A stretch of DNA of 33,110 nucleotides, taken from positions 1 through 33,110 of the forward strand of contig JAFROJ010000020.1 of NCBI GenBank assembly GCA_017429765.1, written 5' to 3'. The stretch's first letter is position 1. The number at the start of each line of letters is the position of its first letter. Origin of the DNA: Bacteroidales bacterium (lineage in GTDB: Bacteria > Bacteroidota > Bacteroidia > Bacteroidales > UBA932). This document shows positions 8,189-17,101 of this stretch, piece after piece. The notes under the pieces are model-generated. The model saw nothing but the letters and a program-made list of their open reading frames with translations. It was not told where the DNA came from and searched no databases. Made by a program: the position numbers and the translations under genes.

Positions 8189-9034
8189 ATGTTCAGGAAG
8201 GTTAAAGAAAGAATAAGGGAGAGGAGACTGTCGATGAGGGCTAAGTTAACCTTGAGCCTTCTTGCCATCGCGGTTGCCCTTCTGGCCTCGAGTGTGATCT
8301 CTATCCTCGAGTACACCAGGATGAGCGACTATGTCTCCGGGCTCATGGCTGACAATGTCAAGAGCATCGGCGTGGCCCAGAAACTGTCGGAGGTCAGCAG
8401 CCAGTACAATCTCGACCTCCTCGCCGTCATCGGTGACGATTCGGTCAGCGCCCTTCCTGATTTCCGCCAGAAGGAATTCATGAGCCATTGCGACTCGCTT
8501 CGTAAGTCGTTGATGTCAGCCAAGATGATGCCCCTCACTGATTCAGTGGTCTACGCCTATTCGGCTTACATGCTGACCTCGCTCGAGCTCGACGAGGTCC
8601 TGCTCTCGGACTTCATCGACACGAGAACCTGGTACTTCGAGCGCCTGCAGCCCTGTTACCAGAGGCTGAACCACTACATCGGGAACCTTGACGAGGCGAT
8701 CTACGAGGATCTTGAGAAGAACTCCCGCACTTTCCAGCGGGGTTTCTACCGCAGCATCATCCCCGGGGCGGTGGCCGTCGGGGTGGGGCTACTGCTCATC
8801 CTGATGCTGCTTTTCTTCATCCTCGTGTATTATGTGAACCCTATCTACAAGATGCTCGCCGGCCTGAATAACTACCGTTCCTCCAACAAGAAATACACCT
8901 ACACATTCGAGGGGGACGACCAGCTGGCGGAGCTGAACGACGGCATCAAGGAGCTCGCCGGCGAGAATCAGCAGCTCAGAAAGAGGGTGTACGACATGAG
9001 GGCCAAGATCCTTCGGCAATCCCAGGAGAGCTAA
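8189..9034 (+). CDS. two-TM sensor-like membrane protein with HAMP-like C-terminus, no output domain
   Basis: A 281-residue protein. TM1 (about residues 19-40) is followed by a mainly helical extracytoplasmic domain (about 45-190), similar in layout to the four-helix-bundle sensor of chemoreceptors. TM2 (about 193-217) ends in YYVNPIYKMLAGL, a HAMP-like entry with the usual proline. The cytoplasmic remainder (about 218-281) is a short HAMP/coiled-coil segment. No kinase, methyl-accepting or cyclase domain follows, because the frame stops at once. trkH begins 1 bp after the stop, so both proteins are made from one message. The sequence suggests a sensor-like accessory protein to the K+ transporter; this is inference. 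The signal sensed is unknown. Confidence 0.7.
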   Translation: MFRKVKERIRERRLSMRAKLTLSLLAIAVALLASSVISILEYTRMSDYVSGLMADNVKSIGVAQKLSEVSSQYNLDLLAVIGDDSVSALPDFRQKEFMSHCDSLRKSLMSAKMMPLTDSVVYAYSAYMLTSLELDEVLLSDFIDTRTWYFERLQPCYQRLNHYIGNLDEAIYEDLEKNSRTFQRGFYRSIIPGAVAVGVGLLLILMLLFFILVYYVNPIYKMLAGLNNYRSSNKKYTYTFEGDDQLAELNDGIKELAGENQQLRKRVYDMRAKILRQSQES

Positions 9035-9035
9035 A

Positions 9036-10493
9036 ATGAACGTGAAGGTCATATCGAGGAATGTCGGCTACGCGTTGCTGGTCAGCGCGTTGTTCATGTT
9101 CCTGTCGATCCTGGTCTCGGTGGCCAACGGCAACGACAGCGCCCTGGCGGCCTTGTTGATCAGTTTCACCATCACTTTCACTGTCGGGATATTCCCGTTC
9201 ATCTTTGTCAGGAGAACATCTGAGATCACCTTGAAGGACGGGTACATGATCATCGTCCTGTCGTGGCTCCTCTCTTTCGTGTTCGGCATGCTGCCGTACG
9301 CCCTCTGGGGAGGCCCTTTCACCGTCATAAACGCCTGGTTCGAGAGTGTCTCGGGCTTCACCACCACCGGGGCCTCGATCCTCGACAACATAGAGTCCCT
9401 TCCTAAAAGCTTGCTTTTCTGGCGGTCCTCGACCCACTTCATCGGCGGTTTGGGAGTCGTTGTGTTCCTTCTGCTGATCATCCCCAGCTCTTCCCAGATG
9501 AAACTGAGGCTGACCAACCTTGAACTGTCGTCGCTTTCCAAGGGGGAGTACCAGTCCGGCACCAACAGGACGGTCTCGATATTCACGAGGGTTTATCTTG
9601 GCATGCTCGTGGCCTCTTTCCTCTGCTACCTGCTCGCCGGGATGAGTCCTTTCGACGCGATCAACCACGCCATGAGTGTCACGGCGACCGGGGGATTCAG
9701 CACCAGGAATCTCTCCATCGGGGCTTTCGACTCCGTGGCGGTCAACCTGGTCACCATGTTCTTCATGCTGCTGTCCTCAGTCCACTTTGGGATGGTGTAC
9801 ATCTCGATCGTGACAAGATCTCTCAAGCCTTTCAAGAACGAGATATTCAGGTTCTACCTGTGGGTCCTCATAGTGGTCAGCGTCATTGTCACTATATCAC
9901 TGAAGATCAACGGCATAGAAGCCTCTTGGGGAACGGCCGCCATGTCCGGGTCGTTCCATGTGCTGAGCTTCGCGTCCACCTCCGGTTTCGGGATCGCGGA
10001 CAACGCCGTCTGGCCCGCCCTGCCCTCAGCCATGCTGGTGTTCGTGGGAATCTGGTGCGGCATGGCCGGATCGACAACGGGAGGAATAAAATCCGACAGG
10101 GCCCTGCTTCTGTTCAAGGAGATCCATTACCGTCTGAAAACGGTCCTTCACCCCGCGTCGGTCAACGAGGTGAGGGTGAACCACAGGGTTGTCAGGCAGG
10201 ATGACATCACTCCCCACATCCTGTACATAGCGCTGTACATGCTTCTCATACTGATCTCCCTGTCAGTTAACCTGGCCGTCAATCCCGACAACCATAACGC
10301 TGTCGCGGCCACATTCACCTCCTTGAGCAATGTCGGTCCGGCTATCGGGGACCTGGGCACTTTCGGCAATTTCGGGGCCGAGCCCACAGGGGCCAAACTG
10401 ATGTACACCATCGACATGTTCCTCGGGCGTGTCGAGATCTACCCCGTGCTCGCGGTCTTGATGATGTTGTTCGGCAAGAGCGCGAAGAGATGA
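9036..10493 (+). CDS. trkH: TrkH family potassium uptake protein
   Basis: A 485-residue polytopic inner-membrane protein with about 10-12 hydrophobic helices. The four pore loops of the Trk/Ktr family are recognisable: SGFTTTGAS, TATGGFSTR, ASTSGFGIA and SLSNVGPAIGD, each carrying the filter glycine. It is the ion-conducting subunit of low-affinity K+ uptake and normally needs a cytoplasmic NAD-binding TrkA partner, which is not in this window. The length equals E. coli TrkH. It sits directly behind the HAMP-like protein, and its stop overlaps the next start (ATGA). Confidence 0.95.
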   Translation: MNVKVISRNVGYALLVSALFMFLSILVSVANGNDSALAALLISFTITFTVGIFPFIFVRRTSEITLKDGYMIIVLSWLLSFVFGMLPYALWGGPFTVINAWFESVSGFTTTGASILDNIESLPKSLLFWRSSTHFIGGLGVVVFLLLIIPSSSQMKLRLTNLELSSLSKGEYQSGTNRTVSIFTRVYLGMLVASFLCYLLAGMSPFDAINHAMSVTATGGFSTRNLSIGAFDSVAVNLVTMFFMLLSSVHFGMVYISIVTRSLKPFKNEIFRFYLWVLIVVSVIVTISLKINGIEASWGTAAMSGSFHVLSFASTSGFGIADNAVWPALPSAMLVFVGIWCGMAGSTTGGIKSDRALLLFKEIHYRLKTVLHPASVNEVRVNHRVVRQDDITPHILYIALYMLLILISLSVNLAVNPDNHNAVAATFTSLSNVGPAIGDLGTFGNFGAEPTGAKLMYTIDMFLGRVEIYPVLAVLMMLFGKSAKR

Positions 10494-11962
10494 GCGGGAG
10501 CGATTTTTTTTACCATAGGTTCAAGGAACGTTTCCCCTTCGGCCTGACTTCCGACCAGGACAGGCTCCTGTCCGTGGTGGCAGGCTTCCTGGCCGGTGAT
10601 GACCATGACATCCTCGTCGTCAACGGCTACGCCGGAACGGGTAAGACCACCGCTGTCGCCGCCATTGTGGAGGCCATGGACGACCTCCGGCCGGTGAGGG
10701 ACGGGGAGCCTGAGGAGATATGCGTCCTTCTCGCCCCCACAGGAAGGGCGGCCAAGGTGCTTTCCCGTTATTCCGGGAAACCGGCCAGCACAATCCATAA
10801 ATGCATCTACAGGCAGAAGTCATTCGGGGCCGACGGTCTCGGCCTGTTCTCCCTGGCCCCGAACAAGAGGTCTCATAAGCTGTTCATTGTCGATGAGGTC
10901 TCGCTCATCGGGATCGATGACCAGGGAAAGCAGGGATCCGCCACTTTCGGCACCGGCGACCTCCTGAAAGACCTTGTCGATTTCGTGAGGTCAGGGAATG
11001 ACTGCCGGCTGATCCTGATCGGGGATTCAGCCCAGTTGCCTCCCGTCGGCCTCGACGCGTCACCGGCCCTCTCGCCGGGCTACATGGATGGTTTCGGCGG
11101 GGTGATGTACTGCTCCCTGACTGAGGTTGTCCGCCAGCGGAAGGAGTCAGGAATATTGTGGAACGCGACGAGACTCAGGGAGTTGATCACCTCCGACCCT
11201 TACGGGGGAGAGACTTTCTCTCCCGGGGACATAGGCCTCAGGACAGATGGTTTTGACGATGTCGCGCGGATCACCGGCGGGGATTTGCTCGACTCTCTCA
11301 ACCAGACCTATTACACTGATTACTCGAAAGACGACGCCATCGTCCTGTGTCGCTCGAACAAGAGGGCGAACCGTTACAACGCCGGGATCAGGAGCCAGGT
11401 TTTCTACAACGAGGAGCGACTTGTCAGGGGTGAGAGACTGATGATCGTGAAGAACTGTTACCAGTTCACGGGGAATGCCGCCGGAATGGACTACATCGCT
11501 AACGGCGACATGGCCAAGTTGCTGTCTATCAAGAATTTCGAGGAGAGGTACGGACTCAGTTTCGCTGACGCGAGACTGTGTTTCCCGGACTTTGACGACG
11601 CCGAGATCACCGCCAAGGTGTGTCTCGACACCCTGGATTCTGAGGCCGCCTCGCTGACTTACGAGCAGCGGAACCAGCTTTATCTCGGGGTCAGCGAGGA
11701 TTACTCCCATCTCACCACCAAGAAGAAGCGTCACGAGGCTGTCCGTGAGGACCCTTATTTCAACGCCCTCCAGCTGAAGTACGCCAACGCCATCACCTGC
11801 CACAAGAGCCAGGGAGGGCAGTGGGACTGTGTCTTCGTGGACAATTCCTTCTGGATGGACGAGCTGGCTGTCGATGATCTCAAATGGCTCTACACCGCCT
11901 TAACCAGGGCAGTGGAGAAAGTCTATCTCGTGAACTTCAAGGATGAATATTTCAAAAACTAA
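10490..11962 (+). CDS. RecD-like superfamily 1 ATP-dependent DNA helicase
   Basis: A 490-residue helicase. The Walker A motif NGYAGTGKT ends at Thr53, LLAPTGRAAKVL follows, motif II is IVDEVSLIG (residues 133-141) and motif III is LIGDSAQLPPVG (176-187). A later VVRQR segment carries the motif IV arginine, and the C-terminal UvrD/RecD fold contains HKSQGGQWD (438-446) and YTALTRA (468-474). There is no N-terminal RecD2 extension, so this is a compact RecD/Dda-like 5'-3' helicase of the type widespread in Bacteroidota. It probably acts in DNA repair or recombination. The start overlaps the trkH stop by 4 bp, and the two functions look unrelated. Confidence 0.9.
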   Translation: MSGSDFFYHRFKERFPFGLTSDQDRLLSVVAGFLAGDDHDILVVNGYAGTGKTTAVAAIVEAMDDLRPVRDGEPEEICVLLAPTGRAAKVLSRYSGKPASTIHKCIYRQKSFGADGLGLFSLAPNKRSHKLFIVDEVSLIGIDDQGKQGSATFGTGDLLKDLVDFVRSGNDCRLILIGDSAQLPPVGLDASPALSPGYMDGFGGVMYCSLTEVVRQRKESGILWNATRLRELITSDPYGGETFSPGDIGLRTDGFDDVARITGGDLLDSLNQTYYTDYSKDDAIVLCRSNKRANRYNAGIRSQVFYNEERLVRGERLMIVKNCYQFTGNAAGMDYIANGDMAKLLSIKNFEERYGLSFADARLCFPDFDDAEITAKVCLDTLDSEAASLTYEQRNQLYLGVSEDYSHLTTKKKRHEAVREDPYFNALQLKYANAITCHKSQGGQWDCVFVDNSFWMDELAVDDLKWLYTALTRAVEKVYLVNFKDEYFKN

Positions 11963-11969
11963 GATAGTC

Positions 11970-14117
11970 ATGAAAAAAATCTTGTTATCCCTTTCCATCT
12001 GCGTCGCCACAATTGCCGGCGCCCAGGAATTCAACCGGCTTCCCACGATGGGAGGATGGGTCGGTGACCATCAGGTGGCGTTCCATTATAATATGGGTTC
12101 TGCCTCTGAGGATGATTTCGTGGTTGACGCGGCCACTGGTAAAAGGACTAAGGGAGCCGCCAGTCCCGCGATGAGGCAAATGCCTGGCAGGGGAGCTCGC
12201 CCGGTCAGGATTGACGGGGCGGAGAATCCCACCTATTCCCCTGACTCCACCAAGATGGCCTTTACCAGGGGCAACGACCTGTGGGTCATGGATGTCGCCA
12301 CCAAGAAGGAGACCCGTCTGACCTCCGACGGCTCGGATGTGATCTTGAACGGCTATTCCTCCTGGGTGTATTACGAGGAGATCCTCGGACGGGGTACCCG
12401 TTACAAGGCTTTCTGGTGGTCTCCGGACTCGAGGAAGATAGGCTTCTACCGTTTCGACAACACCGAGGTGCCTTTCTTCCCGATCTACTCGGCCGTGGCC
12501 GTGAACGCTGACCGTTCCGGCCTGCAACTTGGTTACGGACAGAACGCCGGAGGCGCCGTGGACCTGGAGGACATGTCTCCCACGGGGGGCTCGGTGAGGA
12601 TGACCCGTTATCCTAAATGCGGGGATTCCAACCCCAAGGTGAAGATCGGAATCGCCGATGTCGAGAGCGGGAATATCGCCTGGGCCGACTTCAACGAGAA
12701 CGATGACCAGTATTTCGGGACCCCGTTCTGGAGCGCCGACAGCAGGGCTTTCTTCATTCAGCGGGAACCCAGGATCCAGAACACGCTTGATCTCTTCGCG
12801 GTCTCTCCGGAGGATGGCTCCAAGACCCACATCTACCATGAGACCTACAAGACCTGGCTTGATTGGATCCAGGGAATGTGTTTCGGCCGTGACGGACTCT
12901 ACATGGTCCGCTCCTTCGAGACCGGCTGGGAGCAGATCTATTTCCTTTCATACGACGGGAAGACTTTCAAGTGCCTGACTGACGGGGAAAACTGGAGGGC
13001 CCAGATCATCTCCGTCAAGGAGGGAAAGCCGGCGAAAGGTTTTGACGGGACCACCTCCGAGGTCGTGTATTCCGCCCAGAGGGACTCCCATGTCAGGACA
13101 GGAATATATCTGGCCACAAAAGGCTCTGTCAGAACTATTTCCGATCCTGGTTTGAGCGCTTCCATGATCTCGGTCTCTCCTGATAAGAAGTATGCCGAGG
13201 CAATCCTGAGCAACTCGAACACCCCGAACCAGCACTGGGTTTTCAACCTTGCGAAGCCCTCCAAGTCATTCAAGGTAGCTGATCTGGCGGGTCCTTATTT
13301 CAACCCCGACGCACCGACCCTGCCGAAGATCATCACCATGACCACGAGCGATGGTCTTGAGCTGCCCGGGCTTATCGTGTATCCCAAGGATTTCGATCCT
13401 TCCAAGAAATATCCCGTGCATGTGGATATTTATGGTGGCCCCGACTCCCCCCAGGTGTCCGACAGGTTCAGCACCTTCAATCGTTACCAGTGGTATTCCG
13501 ACAATGGCATTATCGAGTGTGTCCTGGACTGCAGGGCTGCCGGATACAACGGTCGTGAAGGTCTGGATATGATTTATAAGCACCTTGACGAGATTGAGGT
13601 CAAGGACTTCGTCGAGTGGGCGGAGTATCTCAAGAAACTCCCCTACGTCAACGGTGACAAGATCGGAGTCGAGGGATTCTCCTTCGGCGGCACGATGACA
13701 GCCCTTCTGGTGATGAAGCATCCTGAAGCCTTCCATTATGGGATCGCCGGCGGTGGAGTCTATGAGTGGGCGCTTTACGACACCCATTACACCGAGCGTT
13801 TCATGTCCACACCCCAGGACAATCCCGAGGGCTATGAGAGGACAAAGGTGACCGCCGCCGCCAAGGAATATCCTGTCACGGAAGAGAATTATGACGGCTC
13901 GGTCATGCTGAAACTGACCCACGGGACGGGCGACGATAATGTCCATTTCCAGAACACTTTGAAACTTGTCGACGCTCTACAGGCCGGCGGCAAGAAGTTC
14001 GAGCTGATGATCTACCCGGACGGGATGCATGGCTACAGGGGCTACCAGGGCGGGCACTTCAACGCCGCCAACAGGGCTTTCTGGCTGAAATACTTGAAGG
14101 GAGAAGGTGCCGAGTAG
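11970..14117 (+). CDS. secreted dipeptidyl peptidase IV-type serine peptidase (S9B)
   Basis: A 715-residue protein with a signal peptide (MKKILLSLSICVATIAGAQ). A beta-propeller (about 40-470) carries WVYYEEI, with Glu136-Glu137 at the place of the double-Glu that binds the substrate N-terminus in DPP4. The C-terminal alpha/beta hydrolase (about 475-712) has the triad Ser571 (GFSFGG), Asp655 (GTGDDNVHF) and His687 (DGMHGYRG); the Asp-His spacing of 32 equals that of human DPP4. It should release Xaa-Pro dipeptides in the periplasm. An upstream ATG at 11943 in the same frame would put nine residues before the signal peptide and lie inside the helicase gene, so the ATG at 11970 was preferred. 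Confidence 0.93.
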   Translation: MKKILLSLSICVATIAGAQEFNRLPTMGGWVGDHQVAFHYNMGSASEDDFVVDAATGKRTKGAASPAMRQMPGRGARPVRIDGAENPTYSPDSTKMAFTRGNDLWVMDVATKKETRLTSDGSDVILNGYSSWVYYEEILGRGTRYKAFWWSPDSRKIGFYRFDNTEVPFFPIYSAVAVNADRSGLQLGYGQNAGGAVDLEDMSPTGGSVRMTRYPKCGDSNPKVKIGIADVESGNIAWADFNENDDQYFGTPFWSADSRAFFIQREPRIQNTLDLFAVSPEDGSKTHIYHETYKTWLDWIQGMCFGRDGLYMVRSFETGWEQIYFLSYDGKTFKCLTDGENWRAQIISVKEGKPAKGFDGTTSEVVYSAQRDSHVRTGIYLATKGSVRTISDPGLSASMISVSPDKKYAEAILSNSNTPNQHWVFNLAKPSKSFKVADLAGPYFNPDAPTLPKIITMTTSDGLELPGLIVYPKDFDPSKKYPVHVDIYGGPDSPQVSDRFSTFNRYQWYSDNGIIECVLDCRAAGYNGREGLDMIYKHLDEIEVKDFVEWAEYLKKLPYVNGDKIGVEGFSFGGTMTALLVMKHPEAFHYGIAGGGVYEWALYDTHYTERFMSTPQDNPEGYERTKVTAAAKEYPVTEENYDGSVMLKLTHGTGDDNVHFQNTLKLVDALQAGGKKFELMIYPDGMHGYRGYQGGHFNAANRAFWLKYLKGEGAE

Positions 14118-15381
14118 TTTCGAGTCATTCATAAAAGAGAATGCGGAAGCCGAGGTGTCCCGGCTTCTGCTCTCTTGTAGGGACTGGCCGTCTCCGGATA
14201 GTCCCTCCCTGGGCTCTCTTGAAGGGAAGTCCTTGGCTGTCAACACGATCGAGGCCCGAAGGAAACTTCGCGACAAGGCCCCGGAGTGGTATTCGAAGAC
14301 TTCTCTCGTCTATCCGAACGCCCTTTGCGCGGAGCAGTGCAGCTCATCGGTCACGGCTCTTTACAAAGCCTCCCTCGCAGCGAGGATTCTTTCATCGAGC
14401 GGGATCAGGGAAGGGAGGATAGCCGACCTCACAGGGGGACTCGGGGTGGATTCCCGGGCGTTCGCGGAAGTCGCCGGAGAGGTCCTGTACAACGAGAGGG
14501 ACCTGTGCCTCTACTTGGCCGCCGGGCATAACTTCAAGGAACTCGGTGCCGGTAATATCCGACTTGTCAACGGGGACCTCACCCCTTCCACCCTCGGCGA
14601 CATCCTCTTAGGTTTCGATCCGGACATAATCTACCTTGATCCTGCCAGGCGAGCGGGAAGCGGCGACAGGGTCTATTCCATAGAGGACTCTTCCCCGGAC
14701 GTCCTGACCCTCCTGCCGGGACTGTTCGAAAGGTCCAGGCATATTCTTTTGAAAATATCCCCGATGGTGGACATCTCGGCCGCGGTCGGGAAACTGGGCC
14801 CCCGGGTGAGGGAGATCCACGCTGTCGCGACCGGAGGGGAGTGCAAGGAGTCGCTGGTCTGGATGGACAGGGGATGGGACGGGGAGTATTCCATTGTTTG
14901 CCGCGAGGACGGGGGAACCCTCTCTTTCGGGAGAGGGGAAGTGGTGAGAGCCAAGCCGTCATTCCCGGACTCGGCTTATGTGAGATTCCTTTTCGATCCC
15001 GGGAAATCTATTCTTAAAGCTCAGGCCTGCAACGCGTTGTGCGAACGGTTCGGGATGGTCAAGCTCGCCCGCTTCACCCACCTGCTCTCTTTCAACGAGG
15101 CCCTTCTGGAGGACGAGTTCCGCTCAAGGCTGGGAGAGCTGGCCGGAATGGGCAGGCTGTACAGGATTGATGAGGTCCGAAAGATGGACAAGTCAGCGTT
15201 CAAGGAGCTCGGCGCCAAATACCCCAACTCCGAGGTCACGGCCAGGAATATTCCTCTCTCAAGCGTCGAGTTGCGGAATCGTTTGAGGGTGAGATCGGGG
15301 GATGACGCCCATATTTTCGGCGTCAGGATCGAGACACCCTTCGAATCCGCCAAATTCCTCCTCGCGGGCCACCGAATCTGA
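14107..15381 (+). CDS. class I SAM-dependent methyltransferase with THUMP-like C-terminal domain
   Basis: A 424-residue cytoplasmic protein. The Rossmann methyltransferase core shows the SAM-binding DLTGGLGVDS (residues 107-116) and the catalytic-loop-like YLDPARR (176-182). The last 90 residues (about 330-420) match the THUMP-like domain that follows this core in Bacteroidota homologues. An RNA substrate is likely because THUMP modules bind RNA, but the target base is not known. The start is GTG at 14107, overlapping the end of the peptidase gene by 11 bp. No better ATG lies before the conserved part, so coupling to the upstream gene is probable. Confidence 0.85.
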   Translation: MPSSFESFIKENAEAEVSRLLLSCRDWPSPDSPSLGSLEGKSLAVNTIEARRKLRDKAPEWYSKTSLVYPNALCAEQCSSSVTALYKASLAARILSSSGIREGRIADLTGGLGVDSRAFAEVAGEVLYNERDLCLYLAAGHNFKELGAGNIRLVNGDLTPSTLGDILLGFDPDIIYLDPARRAGSGDRVYSIEDSSPDVLTLLPGLFERSRHILLKISPMVDISAAVGKLGPRVREIHAVATGGECKESLVWMDRGWDGEYSIVCREDGGTLSFGRGEVVRAKPSFPDSAYVRFLFDPGKSILKAQACNALCERFGMVKLARFTHLLSFNEALLEDEFRSRLGELAGMGRLYRIDEVRKMDKSAFKELGAKYPNSEVTARNIPLSSVELRNRLRVRSGDDAHIFGVRIETPFESAKFLLAGHRI

Positions 15382-15392
15382 ACTTTTTTCAT

Positions 15393-15400
15393 TAAATTTG
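15393..15400 (+). promoter_or_regulatory. -7 box for the phosphohexomutase gene
   Basis: TAAATTTG matches TAnnTTTG and lies 24 bp before the ATG at 15425, in the short AT-rich gap after the methyltransferase gene. No TTTG is found at the expected -33 distance, so the promoter is only half supported. The gap also holds a short direct repeat, AAAACGCCT, at 15403-15411 and 15413-15421. Confidence 0.45.
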
Positions 15401-15424
15401 GAAAACGCCTAAAAACGCCTTTTT

Positions 15425-17098
15425 ATGTCACAGGATTATAAAGCAGCGGCCCAGAAGTGGCTGGAGGGGGACTTCGACCCCGAGACCAAGATGAAAGTCA
15501 TAGAGCTCAGGAACAACGACCCCACCGGGTTCGAGGACGCTTTCTACAAGAATCTTGAATTCGGTACCGGAGGTCTCCGGGGCATCATGGGAGTCGGAAC
15601 CAACAGGATGAACAAGTACACTGTCGGAATGGCCACCCAGGGACTCGCCAACTACATCCTGAAGCATGTCGAGGGCGAGGACATCAGGGTCTGCATCTCC
15701 TACGACAGCCGCAACAACTCCAAACTGTTCGCCAAGATATCCTCCGACATCCTCAGCGCCAACGGCTTGAATGTGTTCCTGTTCGACAACATCCGGCCCG
15801 TGCCGGAGCTCAGCTACGCCATCAGGTACATGGGCGCCATTGCCGGCATCATGATCACCGCCTCCCACAACCCGAAGGAGTACAACGGCTACAAAGTCTT
15901 CTGGTCCGATGGCGCCCAGATAGTCCCTCCCGTGGACAAGGACATCATCGAGGAGGTCGGGAAGATCACCGAGCCTTCCCAGGTGAAGTTCGAGAGAGGA
16001 GAGCGTTGCGGCGAGGTCCAGCTGATGGGCAAGAAGGTGGACGAGGCCTACATGGGCGACATACTGTCCCTGGCCCTCAGCCCTGAGTCGAGGGAGCGCC
16101 ATAAGGACATCAAGATAGTCTACACCCCCCTGCACGGCTGTGGCGTGCGTATCGTCCCCGAGTGCCTCAAGAGGCTCGGTTTCGAGAACATCTACCATAT
16201 TCCCGCCCAGGACGTGAGTGACGGGGACTTTCCGACGGTCGTGTCTCCCAACCCGGAGGAGCCCGCGGCCATGAAGATGGCTCTCGCGCGCGCCGATGAG
16301 GTTGGGGCCGACATCGTGATGGCCACCGACCCTGACGCCGACCGCCTCGGGATAGCCGTGAGGGACAATGAGGGCAAGATGGTCCAGCTCAACGGCAACC
16401 AGACCGCCTCAATGCTGACCTATTACATCCTGACCCGCTGGAAGGAGCTGGGCAAGCTTGACGGCACGAAGTACTGCGTCAAGACCATAGTGACCACCAG
16501 GCTCATCGCCGACATCTGCGAGAGCTTCGGTGTCGGCTGCCATGACGTGCTGACCGGATTCAAGTGGATAGGCAAGGTGGTCAGGGAGAACGAGGGTAAA
16601 GGTGAGTTCATCTGCGGCGGCGAGGAGAGCTACGGCTTCAACATCGGGGAGTTCACCCGAGACAAGGACGCCCCCGTCTCCTGCGCGATGGTCGCCGAGT
16701 GCGCCGCCTGGGCCGCTGACCAGGGACTTACTCTGTACCAACTGCTTCAGAAGATCTATGAGGAATATGGCTACCGCAAGGAAAGCATGGTCTATCTTGT
16801 CCGTCAGGGCAAGTCGGGCGCCGAGGAGATCGCCAAGATCATGGAGGACATGAGGAACGAGCCTCCGAAGGAGCTTGGCGCATCGCCTGTCGTCAAGGTG
16901 GTGGACTACAACTATCCCGAGAAGACCGGCCTTCCCAAGTCCAATGTACTTCAATATTTCGACGAGGAGGGTGATGTGGTGACTGTGCGTCCTTCCGGCA
17001 CAGAGCCCAAGATCAAGTTCTATTTCGGAGCCACCGCCGCCGACGCCGCTGCAGTCGAGAATAAACTCGAGGCGTTCAAGAAGCAGTTTCTGGGATAG
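15425..17098 (+). CDS. pgm: phosphoglucomutase/phosphomannomutase (alpha-D-phosphohexomutase family)
   Basis: A 557-residue cytoplasmic enzyme that interconverts hexose 1- and 6-phosphates. All four signature loops are present: the phosphoserine loop TASHNPKEYNGYK (Ser147), the Mg2+ loop DPDADR (302-307), the sugar-binding loop GGEESYGF (398-405) and the phosphate-binding loop RPSGTEPKIK (522-531). The length and the N-terminal FGTGGLRG place it in the PGM2-like group of about 550-580 residues. Preference between glucose and mannose cannot be read from this. Its stop is only 3 bp from the end of the convergent mnmA, with no terminator hairpin between them. Confidence 0.94.
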   Translation: MSQDYKAAAQKWLEGDFDPETKMKVIELRNNDPTGFEDAFYKNLEFGTGGLRGIMGVGTNRMNKYTVGMATQGLANYILKHVEGEDIRVCISYDSRNNSKLFAKISSDILSANGLNVFLFDNIRPVPELSYAIRYMGAIAGIMITASHNPKEYNGYKVFWSDGAQIVPPVDKDIIEEVGKITEPSQVKFERGERCGEVQLMGKKVDEAYMGDILSLALSPESRERHKDIKIVYTPLHGCGVRIVPECLKRLGFENIYHIPAQDVSDGDFPTVVSPNPEEPAAMKMALARADEVGADIVMATDPDADRLGIAVRDNEGKMVQLNGNQTASMLTYYILTRWKELGKLDGTKYCVKTIVTTRLIADICESFGVGCHDVLTGFKWIGKVVRENEGKGEFICGGEESYGFNIGEFTRDKDAPVSCAMVAECAAWAADQGLTLYQLLQKIYEEYGYRKESMVYLVRQGKSGAEEIAKIMEDMRNEPPKELGASPVVKVVDYNYPEKTGLPKSNVLQYFDEEGDVVTVRPSGTEPKIKFYFGATAADAAAVENKLEAFKKQFLG

Positions 17099-17101
17099 GG
17101 T

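Noticed and set aside
11943-11969. An upstream ATG for the DPP4-type peptidase
   Set aside because: It would place nine residues before a standard signal peptide and lies inside the helicase gene; the ATG at 11970 gives a clean secretion signal.
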